DNA of 64,000 nucleotides. Source: Eremothecium cymbalariae DBVPG#7215 (lineage: Eukaryota; Ascomycota; Saccharomycetes; Saccharomycetales; Saccharomycetaceae). The stretch lies in assembly GCF_000235365.1 (NCBI RefSeq), contig NC_016452.1, positions 1,288,001 to 1,352,000 on the forward strand, read 5' to 3'. Position numbers and translations under genes: made by a program. The notes under the pieces are model-generated. The model saw nothing but the letters and a program-made list of their open reading frames with translations. It was not told where the DNA came from and did not search any database. Below are positions 48,279-57,968 of the stretch, in pieces. Each line of letters starts with the position of its first letter. Positions within the stretch are counted from its first letter, which is position 1.

Positions 48279-51200
48279 TCAGAATTCCGGCGCCATGTTA
48301 ATGTCGTACCAGCCCAGGAAATCATCATTGCTGGAGTTCCCTTCAATCCAACCAGCACTCTGCTGTAAGAAAAAAGTATCTAGTTCAGACATCTGTTGCA
48401 AGGGACCGGATACCCCGTTTTGAAGGACCTGTTGTTGCTCATTACCAACAGTGTTTATAGTGCCATCATTTACGCCCTCGGCCAGGTTAGCAGCAGCAGA
48501 TGAGGATGCATTAAATCTTTGATCACTGGGATTTAGGAATATATTCAAGTTAGTGTAGGAACCGTTTGAAGGAGGGGCCTTACGATTTTGGGTGGTGACC
48601 TCTCCAGGGGTCCTAGAAACAGGAGTATTTTTCACAGATAGTGGCTTCTGCGATCCAATGGTAATGGTTGTGGAATTGGTGCTGTCGTTACCAAACAGCG
48701 AGTTTGGATGACCGGATGCAATGGATTCAGATGTTATTTTTGGAATTCCAGGACGCCTGAAGGGCAAAGATTCCACAAGTGAGGCAGAGACGGACCTCTG
48801 CATTGGAGTAGATTCATTATTTGTAGGTGGCACGGGCTGTGATTCAAACAAATCATAATTAGTTTGTGGGGACGGAATTGAGGATACGGTGTTTGCTCTC
48901 GGAATAACCATCGAGCCAGGAAGAGAACTGTCTGGTTGCATAGCCAGCTTAAAAGTATCACCGAGTATTGTGTCCATGTTGACGCTACCGGTAGCATCCA
49001 GCATTGAGAGTGGAATTCCATTTATAGATGTAATAGGCTGACCTTTTTGACCTCCCTGGCTTATTTGTAGCTTTTTAGCCTGCTTTATGGCATTTTTTGT
49101 AGGAACTAAGGTTGTTACGGTTGTCCCACCCGGTGTCGTCTGTGTAATAGTTTCGAAGTCTTCTTTCGAGATCTGATTGTAGAATGGTAACGGGAATAAC
49201 TTTATAGATAATTTGGATTTACTCTCTCCAACAGTTTTATTACTCTCACTTCCATTTTTGTTCGTTTTCTCATTATAATCACCGTCCATCTGTCTTCTCC
49301 TTGCCTCATGAACACAGTACACTAAATCGTAAAATAAAGTGCCTGTCAAATGAGACCTCATTCGCGAAATTATACCTTCTTCCTCAACAAAAACCTCTGG
49401 TTGTGTTACTAATACAAAATTTAGCTTTTCCAAAACACTTGCTGTTCTAGAAATATCATTCTCCACACTAGTTGCCCATGCAGTCAACTGATTCCTGTAA
49501 AGCCTGTGAAGCGTGACAATAGACTGACGAGCGGAATCCACATATTTATCCAACAAATATGGCGTTAAATGCAATTTGAATAAAATTAGTGCGGCATATG
49601 TTGCACTCTGTCTGACGTAGATGGGCAACTCGATTAACTGTTGATTCTCTAAAGTCTTAGTCAATAGAGTGATAATTCTTGTAGCAGTGAGATAAGCCTC
49701 AGTAACATACTGAGTTTGATCCTCAGGTGGGGTCTCCGGCAAAAACGCGAAGCAGCAAATCATTAATTTTGCATATAAATAGTACATTTCCACAACGGGA
49801 TCTGAGTCGAACTTTAATTTAGCATGTAAACGAAGCAGTTCTCTTTCCAAAATGGCCAATGAGCCGGCACGATCTCTGGCATCCATCAAACCATCTGGTG
49901 AAACAATGCTAGAACCCATCACACTTGATAGTTTCGCTTGGAAATGAGCCAGACAGATGAGCTGACGAAACCTAACTGGTAAATCTTTAAACTCACCTAG
50001 CCTAGCCCTTTCGATAAAATAGTCAGTTTGAGAAGTCGAAGGTAGGCCTAGAATGCTACTCCAGCATTGTTCCATAAAAAAAATGCCCAACCATGTCCTA
50101 GTTCTCCACTTTTCCGCATCAGGCATTAAGGTTTGGGTTCTTGTAAATTCTGACATAAACTCTCCACGGTGTAGACCTAGTTGGAACGAGAGAGACTTTG
50201 CCAATCCAACGAACCTGTAAGAACAATCATCAAGAACTTTTTGGTTGGGTAAAGGCCAGTTGCATAGAATTAACAAAGCCTGGGAAATGTGTGTTGATCT
50301 GGGAGTACGTATCCAGCAGGTTTCAATAGCCAACTGCTTGATCAATGAAGCCAGGCTATTATACAAGGTAGGTTCAGGATCAGAGAGACAGGAAGTAAGC
50401 ATCACCGTCCAGAATAATAACTGCGATTGGGAATACAACTCCGTAACCGACTCTGAAGTCATAATGGGGAAATAAGGGAGGTACTTGGTAACAAATATTC
50501 TGTGTAGTTCCTTAGCCTTATCAATAGAGAGGTGAACATAACCAAGAACAAATTCGTCAATATTTGCATATGAAGATGGCAACAAAGACATGGTGTTCGT
50601 TGTCACTACTACCGGCTTTTTAACATCAGGGGATAACATTGGTGTTGTATGTGATGATGGAGTATCCATCGGCGTGTTATGAGCAGAAGTATGGTATTTT
50701 AACGCCATCTGTAAAACAGGTGGGAGGGCATCTTTATTGCTGTTCGCAGGTGCTGAATCATTTAATAATGGAGTCACACCATTAGATTTGCTTCGGGCGA
50801 TATCAACAGATGCGTTAGAATGGGAGCCAGAGGGCGTATTAGCAGAAGATTTCAATGAAGACTCAGACTTCAAAAGTTCCGGCTCACTTGCCAAATAAGT
50901 TTGAACAGAAATCCCAGTACTTTGTTGGGGCGAATCTTGCTGTTTGATAACGTGAAGTATTTGCCTTCCCAATTCTGAATTTCGCATAGCAGAAGACAGT
51001 ATCCCCTCACTACGTAACAGAAACTCTAGCTTAGTCTTCAGCTCCTCTATTTCATTTTTTAAATTTTGCAGCTGAGAACCCTTCTTTGGCCTGAACTGCG
51101 GATCAATTTCACAGCGCAGTCCCATACGCTCACAACGAGAGCAAGAAGAAGGATAGTTTTCAGAAGCGTTACATTTGATCTTGTGCTGTCTGCAGTGCGT

Positions 51201-51581
51201 ACAGGATGTTACAGGCCTATGACCGGAAGATGAAGAACCTTGTAGCTTGTTACTTCCACTTTGTAGGGGCTTTAAGCTGGAAGATGAGTTAGGTGAATTA
51301 ATTGTAGGGAACGCATCAATCGAAGCTAGAGCAGACAAACAGTTATTGTCCTCGGACTTGACCTTTTTCTTAGCCTTCAGTCCCATCACCAACTCTGGAC
51401 TAACATTAACATTACCAGAGGCTGTTCTCTTCTTCGACTTGCCTACTGATTGTGCCTTGTTGGATTGAGAAGAGTTCCGATCGCCCGAAGATGCAGTCAG
51501 TGGAGAAGACAAAGAACTATACTTATCAAATGAATCCCCTTTAACCCCTAAACTGCCACTAGAAGAAGTGTCTGTACTCAT
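48279..51581 (-). CDS. SEF1: Zinc-cluster transcription factor Sef1
   Basis: A Zn2Cys6 regulator. Yeast SEF1 was found as a suppressor in Kluyveromyces, and in Candida Sef1 controls iron uptake. The 1100 residues (S. cerevisiae 1148) have the binuclear cluster with C127, C130, C137, C147, C150 and C157 (starting SCTHCRQHKIKC). A coiled-coil linker (LKNEIEELKTKLEFLLR) is followed by a fungal middle homology region (about 350-700) and a Ser/Asn-rich C-terminus. It is the counterpart of YBL066C by position. Start ATG 51581. Confidence 0.92.
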   Translation of the reverse strand: MSTDTSSSGSLGVKGDSFDKYSSLSSPLTASSGDRNSSQSNKAQSVGKSKKRTASGNVNVSPELVMGLKAKKKVKSEDNNCLSALASIDAFPTINSPNSSSSLKPLQSGSNKLQGSSSSGHRPVTSCTHCRQHKIKCNASENYPSSCSRCERMGLRCEIDPQFRPKKGSQLQNLKNEIEELKTKLEFLLRSEGILSSAMRNSELGRQILHVIKQQDSPQQSTGISVQTYLASEPELLKSESSLKSSANTPSGSHSNASVDIARSKSNGVTPLLNDSAPANSNKDALPPVLQMALKYHTSAHNTPMDTPSSHTTPMLSPDVKKPVVVTTNTMSLLPSSYANIDEFVLGYVHLSIDKAKELHRIFVTKYLPYFPIMTSESVTELYSQSQLLFWTVMLTSCLSDPEPTLYNSLASLIKQLAIETCWIRTPRSTHISQALLILCNWPLPNQKVLDDCSYRFVGLAKSLSFQLGLHRGEFMSEFTRTQTLMPDAEKWRTRTWLGIFFMEQCWSSILGLPSTSQTDYFIERARLGEFKDLPVRFRQLICLAHFQAKLSSVMGSSIVSPDGLMDARDRAGSLAILERELLRLHAKLKFDSDPVVEMYYLYAKLMICCFAFLPETPPEDQTQYVTEAYLTATRIITLLTKTLENQQLIELPIYVRQSATYAALILFKLHLTPYLLDKYVDSARQSIVTLHRLYRNQLTAWATSVENDISRTASVLEKLNFVLVTQPEVFVEEEGIISRMRSHLTGTLFYDLVYCVHEARRRQMDGDYNEKTNKNGSESNKTVGESKSKLSIKLFPLPFYNQISKEDFETITQTTPGGTTVTTLVPTKNAIKQAKKLQISQGGQKGQPITSINGIPLSMLDATGSVNMDTILGDTFKLAMQPDSSLPGSMVIPRANTVSSIPSPQTNYDLFESQPVPPTNNESTPMQRSVSASLVESLPFRRPGIPKITSESIASGHPNSLFGNDSTNSTTITIGSQKPLSVKNTPVSRTPGEVTTQNRKAPPSNGSYTNLNIFLNPSDQRFNASSSAAANLAEGVNDGTINTVGNEQQQVLQNGVSGPLQQMSELDTFFLQQSAGWIEGNSSNDDFLGWYDINMAPEF

Positions 51582-52391
51582 TTTTGGAGCCTCTCCGTTC
51601 TAATAATATATCAAAACGGTCAAATTTATAATGTTGTGTGTGTTTCAATATCGAACTCGATTATATATCTTGCAGAGAAAACGCAACCACACTCTCTGGA
51701 TCACAATAGTAATTAAAATAAATGTTTTCAAATGGCTTGCTCGGCACACAACGACTATGAACTATTCACTCACTCAACTTACGTTGCTGACGTCCGTTGT
51801 TCCTGTATTGATAAGTACCTCTAGTTAAAGATTTTGTTGAAAACTTTTGAAAAATAACCCTGCGGCCAAGAAGATAACCAAGAAAACCCCGCATACTGTG
51901 TATTTTAATTATGTAGGCGATGTTACGAATTACAGATGATTTTACAAGGCAGTAAGTAATGTAGCCCATAGAATATTCTGTGGGTAATGGCTACTGTAGA
52001 GATAGCTATGCGTTCAGCTTTTAACTGCTACTGAACAAGCATCGCACGGGAACGCTTGTAGGGAAGAGAAGCAATAAAAAGTGTCTCAAGTGTGTAGATT
52101 ACGTAGTTGCCTGACGACCTTTCTGTATAATAATAGAGCTTATTGAGTACGTATGACATCAGCACCAGCAGTGATGGTGGTGAACGCTACCAGCAAGACG
52201 CAGCAACGTACAGAAGCCGCTACTAGGTATTGTGTGCTATAGGTGGTTCCGTAAATAAGTAGAGGATTTCATAGTTAGAAAAATGTCTAAATTAAAGCTA
52301 GTTTCAGTACACAGAGATACAAACAGAAACATAGTTAAAAAAACTCACTTTCATATAAAAATATCGATTTATGCAACATCTGTACAGTAGA
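51582..52391. other. SEF1 promoter and PRX1 3' region
   Basis: AT-rich with no supported gene. Confidence 0.4.
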
Positions 52392-53150
52392 TCAATCAGT
52401 GTTGGTGAAACGCAAATAGGGCTTCACGGTCCTGAAGGTACCGAACTTCTTGGTTGCATCTTCGTCAGACAAAGAAGGTGGAATGATCACATCCCCACCA
52501 GGCTGCCAATCGGCAGGGGTAACCACACCCTTGCTGTCACCCGTCTGCAAGGCATCTATGACTCTCAAGACTTCCAGAGTGTTCCTACCAACGGAGGCAG
52601 GGTAGGTGAACATTAAGCGGATCTTCTTTGAAGGATCTATGATGTACACAGATCGAATGGTCTGCACCAACCCGTTTTCGAGATTCTTGAAGCCTTCCTC
52701 GTCAACCATGTCGTACAAGAAAGAGACCTCCCTATCAACATCCGCAATGATTGGAAATGTGAATTTATCCAACTCCGAGACCTCCTCAATATCCTTGACC
52801 CATTTGTGGTGCTTCTCAACACCCTCCGCAGACAAACCAATCAACTTGACATCACGTTTTTCAAACTCAGGCTTCAACTTGGCAAATGCGCCCAACTCCG
52901 TAGTACAAACAGGCGTGAAGTCTGCAGGGTGCGAGAACAAGATCCCCCACGAGTTACCAAAGTACTCATACAGATTAAGCTTGCCATCCGTCGTTTCAGC
53001 TGTAAAATTTGGAGCCACAGAGTTCACACGTAATCTCGGTTGGTCCTCCTGTTTGAACGTTCTGATGGTCCTCACACCCGACAAGCCCCCAGACGTCCCA
53101 CCGTGCTGCTGAAGCCCATTCTTAGCTTTTAATAGCATATTCTTGATCAT
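52392..53150 (-). CDS. PRX1: Mitochondrial 1-Cys peroxiredoxin
   Basis: Reduces hydroperoxides in mitochondria using thioredoxin/glutathione. The 252 residues (yeast 261) begin with a basic, acid-free presequence (MIKNMLLKAKNGLQQHGG). The peroxidatic site is PADFTPVCTTELGAFAKLKP with C82, and the Prx6-type C-terminal domain has DPSKKIRLMFTYPASVGRN. Divergent from KIP1 as in YBL064C-YBL063W. Start ATG 53150. Confidence 0.96.
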   Translation of the reverse strand: MIKNMLLKAKNGLQQHGGTSGGLSGVRTIRTFKQEDQPRLRVNSVAPNFTAETTDGKLNLYEYFGNSWGILFSHPADFTPVCTTELGAFAKLKPEFEKRDVKLIGLSAEGVEKHHKWVKDIEEVSELDKFTFPIIADVDREVSFLYDMVDEEGFKNLENGLVQTIRSVYIIDPSKKIRLMFTYPASVGRNTLEVLRVIDALQTGDSKGVVTPADWQPGGDVIIPPSLSDEDATKKFGTFRTVKPYLRFTNTD

Positions 53151-54238
53151 CCTTTATTTTAATTACTGTCGTCTTAGTACTAACTAGTATCTAGCAATAT
53201 GTTTCACTCTACCCAAAAATACACCAATTAATTATGGGATTGAAAATTTTTGTACGGTAACTATTTATTGTAATATAAACCTCAAACTACCTCCAATTAG
53301 CTGAAACCGCAAGTGACTTTGCTTTTACTACAATTCTACGTATATATATACGGTGTGTGTCAACGTACATATCGCTGGTTGTGCTTTTTAATTGACTGAA
53401 CTCCTTGCGAGAACCTTTCTGCCACCAAATGTGGCGTCATCCATTTAAAATCACGTGATATGCCCCTCAAACGTCTCATCTCCCCTCTCGAAAGACCTAT
53501 GCAACCCCCAAGTGATGCTTCGGGGGGCAGGATGCAGCAGGAGAGAACCCACAGAAGGGGCTACCAGCCTTTGAGCCCATTACCGACCTTTAACATTCTT
53601 CGGCGCAAAATACGACAATTCCTATTTTACACGAAAGCAAGGAGATGGAGTAAAAGAGAGATTAAATTACTAGAATACGGTACACCCCGTTCCCCTGCAC
53701 CTACATTTCTCGTCTTGTGTTTAGATTGTTGTTTAGTGCCCATGGCATCGTTTTTCCACTGCTGCGCGGTGCATTGCTACCACTGGGTATGCGGAACCGT
53801 TATAGTGCGTGAGTTCTGAAGACCTCGAACATCTGAATGTTTCGGAGTAGTTCAGTAAAAAAGGACGAAACAAGAAGAAAATGCCTAAAAATAAAGGCGA
53901 GTGTTCCTGTATAAGGGAGCAGGTTGCGGTGGCGGTGTTTGATGATGGAACAGAAGCTCCAGTGGATGGAGAGAGTGCAGTGAGGTGGTGGTAAGGCAGT
54001 GGTAATGTCGTTTCTGCAATTGTCAACGGTTTTTAGCTGCGTAGATGGTACGTATGAAACGATTAATGTTGAGCGCGGCTAGACGGAAGTCGTTCTTAAG
54101 TTGTTTAATCACAAATCAAATCAAAACAAAACAGAGCACAATCTCTTGAATAACAACGGCAATATAGAATAAGGAGTTGCAGGAGCACGATATTAAAGTC
54201 AACAGGGTGAGTTGGGACGAATTTGGTTGGTTATTGGG
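53151..54238. other. Divergent PRX1-KIP1 promoter region
   Basis: A 1.1-kb spacer. A 119-codon ATG frame (53460-53819) has no recognisable domain and is not called. The ATCACGTGAT palindrome is listed separately. Confidence 0.45.
53450..53459. promoter_or_regulatory. CACGTG E-box palindrome
   Basis: ATCACGTGAT, about 300 bp upstream of the PRX1 ATG. CACGTG is bound by Cbf1 and other bHLH factors; function here is inferred only from the motif. The same 10-mer occurs at 9235-9244. Confidence 0.35.
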
Positions 54239-57200
54239 ATGTCGCAGCTGGCAGATAAGGTAATTAAGAAGGTTCCATCGGCTGGGTCGAATGTAAAGCC
54301 ACATGGGAAGCCCTTGGCTCGGGCTATATCGTCCAGTTTACCGACAGCATCGCAAAAACGGGTTCGTTCGAATATGATGGTTGGATCTGAAGAGCAAGGT
54401 TATAATATTAAGGTTTATGTACGGTGCCGGTCACGGAATGTACGGGAGATCAAGGAGAAGTCTAGTGTGGTTGTTTCTACGTTAGGATCACAAGGTCGGG
54501 AGATTATTCTTAGCAATCAATCTACGGGCAATAATAAGACATATACGTTTGACCAAGTTTTTGGGGTTGAAAGTGATCAGGAATCGTTGTTTGATAAGGT
54601 TGCTCGGGCTTATATTACTGAGATGCTTGAAGGTTATAACTGCACAGTATTTGCGTATGGGCAGACGGGGACAGGGAAGACCTACACTATGAGTGGGGAT
54701 ATTAGTGTGGTTGGGGCTTCTTTGGAGGATCCAAACTATGTACTATTGAGCGAACATGCAGGAATTATACCCCGTGTACTTGTTGAGTTATTTCAACAAT
54801 TGCAGAGGGAGAGTGAGGATTATTCTGTGAAGGTTTCATTTTTAGAGTTGTACAATGAGAAGCTTAGAGATTTATTGGTTGAAGATAAGGAGCCATTGAT
54901 AGATGAAGGTGGAATAGGTGGCGGGGTGGCAAATTCACCAGAGACAATAAGGATATATGACAATCTGAAGCTTGATAGAAGCAATTCTTCTGGGCATTCG
55001 ATTATGGTGAAGGGTATGGAGGAGATGTATATACGTTCTGCTCAGGAGGGTCTAAAATTATTAATGGAAGGTTCATTGAAAAGAAAAGTAGCTGCAACAA
55101 GGTGCAATGACTTATCATCTAGATCTCATACAATTTTTACGATCACCACCAATGTCACCAAAATCCACCCAATTTCTGGGGAGCAATATGTCAAGATTGG
55201 CAAATTGAATCTTGTCGATTTAGCAGGTTCCGAAAATATCAATAGATCTGGGGCTGAAAATAAGAGAGCTCAAGAAGCAGGATTAATCAACAAGTCGTTG
55301 CTAACTTTAGGTCGAGTAATAAATGCTTTAGTTGACCATTCCCAACACATTCCATACCGGGAATCGAAATTAACCAGATTGTTACAGGATTCATTGGGCG
55401 GAAAAACCAAAACATGTATTATTGCCACGGTCTCACCTGCCAAAACCTCGATGGAGGAAACCGCGAGTACTTTGGAATATGCAACCAGGGCAAAATCAAT
55501 CAAAAATACTCCACAGATTAATCAGTTAATGGCAAAGGAATCGTGTATCCTTGGATATATTAAAGAAATTGAAAAGCTTCGTAAAAATTTAAAAGCGAAC
55601 CATGCTAAAGAAGGTATATACATTACAGAGGAAAAATACGAGACCTATGAAAGTAATTGCATTTTAGTAGAAGAACAACAAGCCAAGATTGACAATCTAC
55701 AAGAACAAATCAAGCGATTCAAAGAAAAATATTTGGAACAAACGAAATTAGTTAAAGAAAAAGATACACAAGTCAAGATGATAAAAAGTATAAATGAGCG
55801 TATCACAATGTATAATAAAAAGCTTACTGATTACTTGGATAAACTTCGATTTCGAGTCGAGGACTATGAGATTAAGGTCAATGATATTCACAATAACAAC
55901 ATGAAACTCTTACTGAATTTGAACAATAATCGCGAATCAATTTATGACAGCCTCATCTCAAAGACTAAGCATATTGAAATGTCGAATGAACTTTTACTAA
56001 AAGAGGTGAACGGATTAATTTTAATTAGAGATACACTAAAATCATACAACGAAAGGTTTAAAACAGTTATTACAGGTGTTTTCCATGAACTACAAGAAAA
56101 GATGCAACATGTTCTGCACTTATCTCATCAAAACAATTTGAATTTAGATTTAGGTTATGTAGATGCGAAGTTTGGAGAGATAATTAAAGTTGTTGAAGAA
56201 TGTTCGCAGAGCCTTTTGCTGAATTTAGATCAAAGTCTAGCTGGTATGAAGTCTGAGACTATCCAGAATGCTGCATATAGTACAGTTGAACTTCAAAGGG
56301 AAAGTGACACGCTTTATGAAAGATTGAAAGAGTTCATTGAGAAGATAAAATGTGAAGTGGATTTTTCATTGCAAAATGTTGTTAAGGGAATCCATACTAG
56401 GGGTGTGGATGTGATCGATTTAGTAAGAAGTACCAAGGATGAATTGGTATCAGGAAAATTAAAACTTCAAAGTGATCTTGAAGAGCAAAAGCAAAAGCAT
56501 TCTGAGGAGGCCATGGATATACAGTCATGTATTAACCAGCTTATTGAACAGGAAAGGCGAAGGACTAGTGACACTATGAAGGCCAGCTATGAATTTCTCA
56601 AAAAGCAGATGGAAGAAACAGAATTACGCCAAGCATTATTTGAAAACAATATCACTGAAAAGCTTCAAGGTATTATTGCTAATTATAACAACGGTATGGT
56701 TAATATGTCATCATATGGCATAGAAAAAACACACTTAAATGCGATGGATGGTATATGTTCAATCGAAAGTCAAATATCGAAAGCCCAAGAAAGCCTTCAA
56801 AACGATATGAAACAATATCGAGAATGCTGTATTTCTGTCTGTTCTCCAGAAACAGTTACCGGCAAATTTGATGAATATAATGAAAAAGTTAAGGTTATAA
56901 TAGATGAGAAGCTTGTTCCTAGACTAAATCACATGATGGAAGGAAGCTATTCCTCTCTTGCAGCTCATTTTAAGTCTTATGACACAAACGTAGTTACCAC
57001 TGTGGACAATAAGAGAGGCGTACTTTGCTCTGTGGTTGGCGATCTAAATACATCGGCTAATAGCTTTGTTTCAGACGTTAATTCTTTAGTAAAATACTTT
57101 TCACAAGAACATAGGGATAATGTTAAGCAGATTATCGAAACTCAGGGTGAGATATTTCATGAACAGATTGGGTCCGTTAAAGAAATATCACAACAATTGG

Positions 57201-57643
57201 AGAAATTGACTAAGGATAAGTCTATCTTGGAAAACTTACCACGGTTATCCCATGACATGGAATCTGCAGTGGGCGATTTACCTAGCATAGACAAGATAAT
57301 TAAAAATTTCGATGTTCTTGATGATTCCCTCACAGCATCCGATGATACATCTAGCAAAAGTGGTGACATTCTGGTGCCAGTGAAGGAGAACATTAAATCC
57401 GCTTTTCTAGAGCAAAATGAAAAGATCTTTTATCCCACAACTCCGATGCCTATTCCAGACCACCCCTTAACGAAGGTTCTAGCTCCAAGAAGCATCAATT
57501 CTAGTATCAAAAATTTGAGACGTATGACTATGGACATAACTGAAAACATACGTGATTCTTCAACAGATGACGACATGGCGGGGGCACGAGACTTAAATAG
57601 AAGGTATACTTTTTCTGCGAAGGTGTTGAAAGAGGAGCAATGA
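54239..57643 (+). CDS. KIP1: Kinesin-5 spindle motor Kip1
   Basis: Bipolar plus-end motor that separates spindle poles. The 1134-residue protein (yeast Kip1 1111) has an N-terminal motor with YNIKVYVRCRSRN, the P-loop GQTGTGKT (141-148), switch I NDLSSRSH and switch II LVDLAGSE. The neck is followed by long coiled coils (about 450-1000) and a tail with a bimC-like TP site (YPTTPMPIPDHPLTKVLAPR). The lack of a very long loop-8 insertion and its position fit KIP1 (YBL063W) rather than CIN8. The frame opens at a TTG (54212); the first ATG is 54239. Confidence 0.93.
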   Translation: MSQLADKVIKKVPSAGSNVKPHGKPLARAISSSLPTASQKRVRSNMMVGSEEQGYNIKVYVRCRSRNVREIKEKSSVVVSTLGSQGREIILSNQSTGNNKTYTFDQVFGVESDQESLFDKVARAYITEMLEGYNCTVFAYGQTGTGKTYTMSGDISVVGASLEDPNYVLLSEHAGIIPRVLVELFQQLQRESEDYSVKVSFLELYNEKLRDLLVEDKEPLIDEGGIGGGVANSPETIRIYDNLKLDRSNSSGHSIMVKGMEEMYIRSAQEGLKLLMEGSLKRKVAATRCNDLSSRSHTIFTITTNVTKIHPISGEQYVKIGKLNLVDLAGSENINRSGAENKRAQEAGLINKSLLTLGRVINALVDHSQHIPYRESKLTRLLQDSLGGKTKTCIIATVSPAKTSMEETASTLEYATRAKSIKNTPQINQLMAKESCILGYIKEIEKLRKNLKANHAKEGIYITEEKYETYESNCILVEEQQAKIDNLQEQIKRFKEKYLEQTKLVKEKDTQVKMIKSINERITMYNKKLTDYLDKLRFRVEDYEIKVNDIHNNNMKLLLNLNNNRESIYDSLISKTKHIEMSNELLLKEVNGLILIRDTLKSYNERFKTVITGVFHELQEKMQHVLHLSHQNNLNLDLGYVDAKFGEIIKVVEECSQSLLLNLDQSLAGMKSETIQNAAYSTVELQRESDTLYERLKEFIEKIKCEVDFSLQNVVKGIHTRGVDVIDLVRSTKDELVSGKLKLQSDLEEQKQKHSEEAMDIQSCINQLIEQERRRTSDTMKASYEFLKKQMEETELRQALFENNITEKLQGIIANYNNGMVNMSSYGIEKTHLNAMDGICSIESQISKAQESLQNDMKQYRECCISVCSPETVTGKFDEYNEKVKVIIDEKLVPRLNHMMEGSYSSLAAHFKSYDTNVVTTVDNKRGVLCSVVGDLNTSANSFVSDVNSLVKYFSQEHRDNVKQIIETQGEIFHEQIGSVKEISQQLEKLTKDKSILENLPRLSHDMESAVGDLPSIDKIIKNFDVLDDSLTASDDTSSKSGDILVPVKENIKSAFLEQNEKIFYPTTPMPIPDHPLTKVLAPRSINSSIKNLRRMTMDITENIRDSSTDDDMAGARDLNRRYTFSAKVLKEEQ

Positions 57644-57968
57644 CTAATTTTAAGTATTAGTGATATATTACATAGTATATTCTAAATGCTTGTTATTCTA
57701 TTTATTTATGGAGTTGTTTATTAAACAAAGCGAGTAATTCATATACTTGCTAAAATATTAATTATTGTTACAGAACTAAATCTTTTGTTTATATGAAATA
57801 TAATATAAATACAAACACAGTTTTTAATAGAGGATAAAGTAATTCATCGGCATGTGCGTAACTATGTCTACTGGTAACTATCATCACATCAACCTGGAAA
57901 TAAAAAATCAGGCTGCTTTGAGAAACATGTTTCAATTAACCAATGATACAGCCATCTTTTTTGACTTT
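57644..57968. other. Convergent KIP1-SKT5 spacer
   Basis: AT-rich 3' regions; nothing else seen. Confidence 0.4.

Noticed and set aside
53460..53819. 119-codon ATG frame between PRX1 and KIP1
   Set aside because: No domain, unusual Pro/Arg/Cys composition, and located in a divergent promoter.
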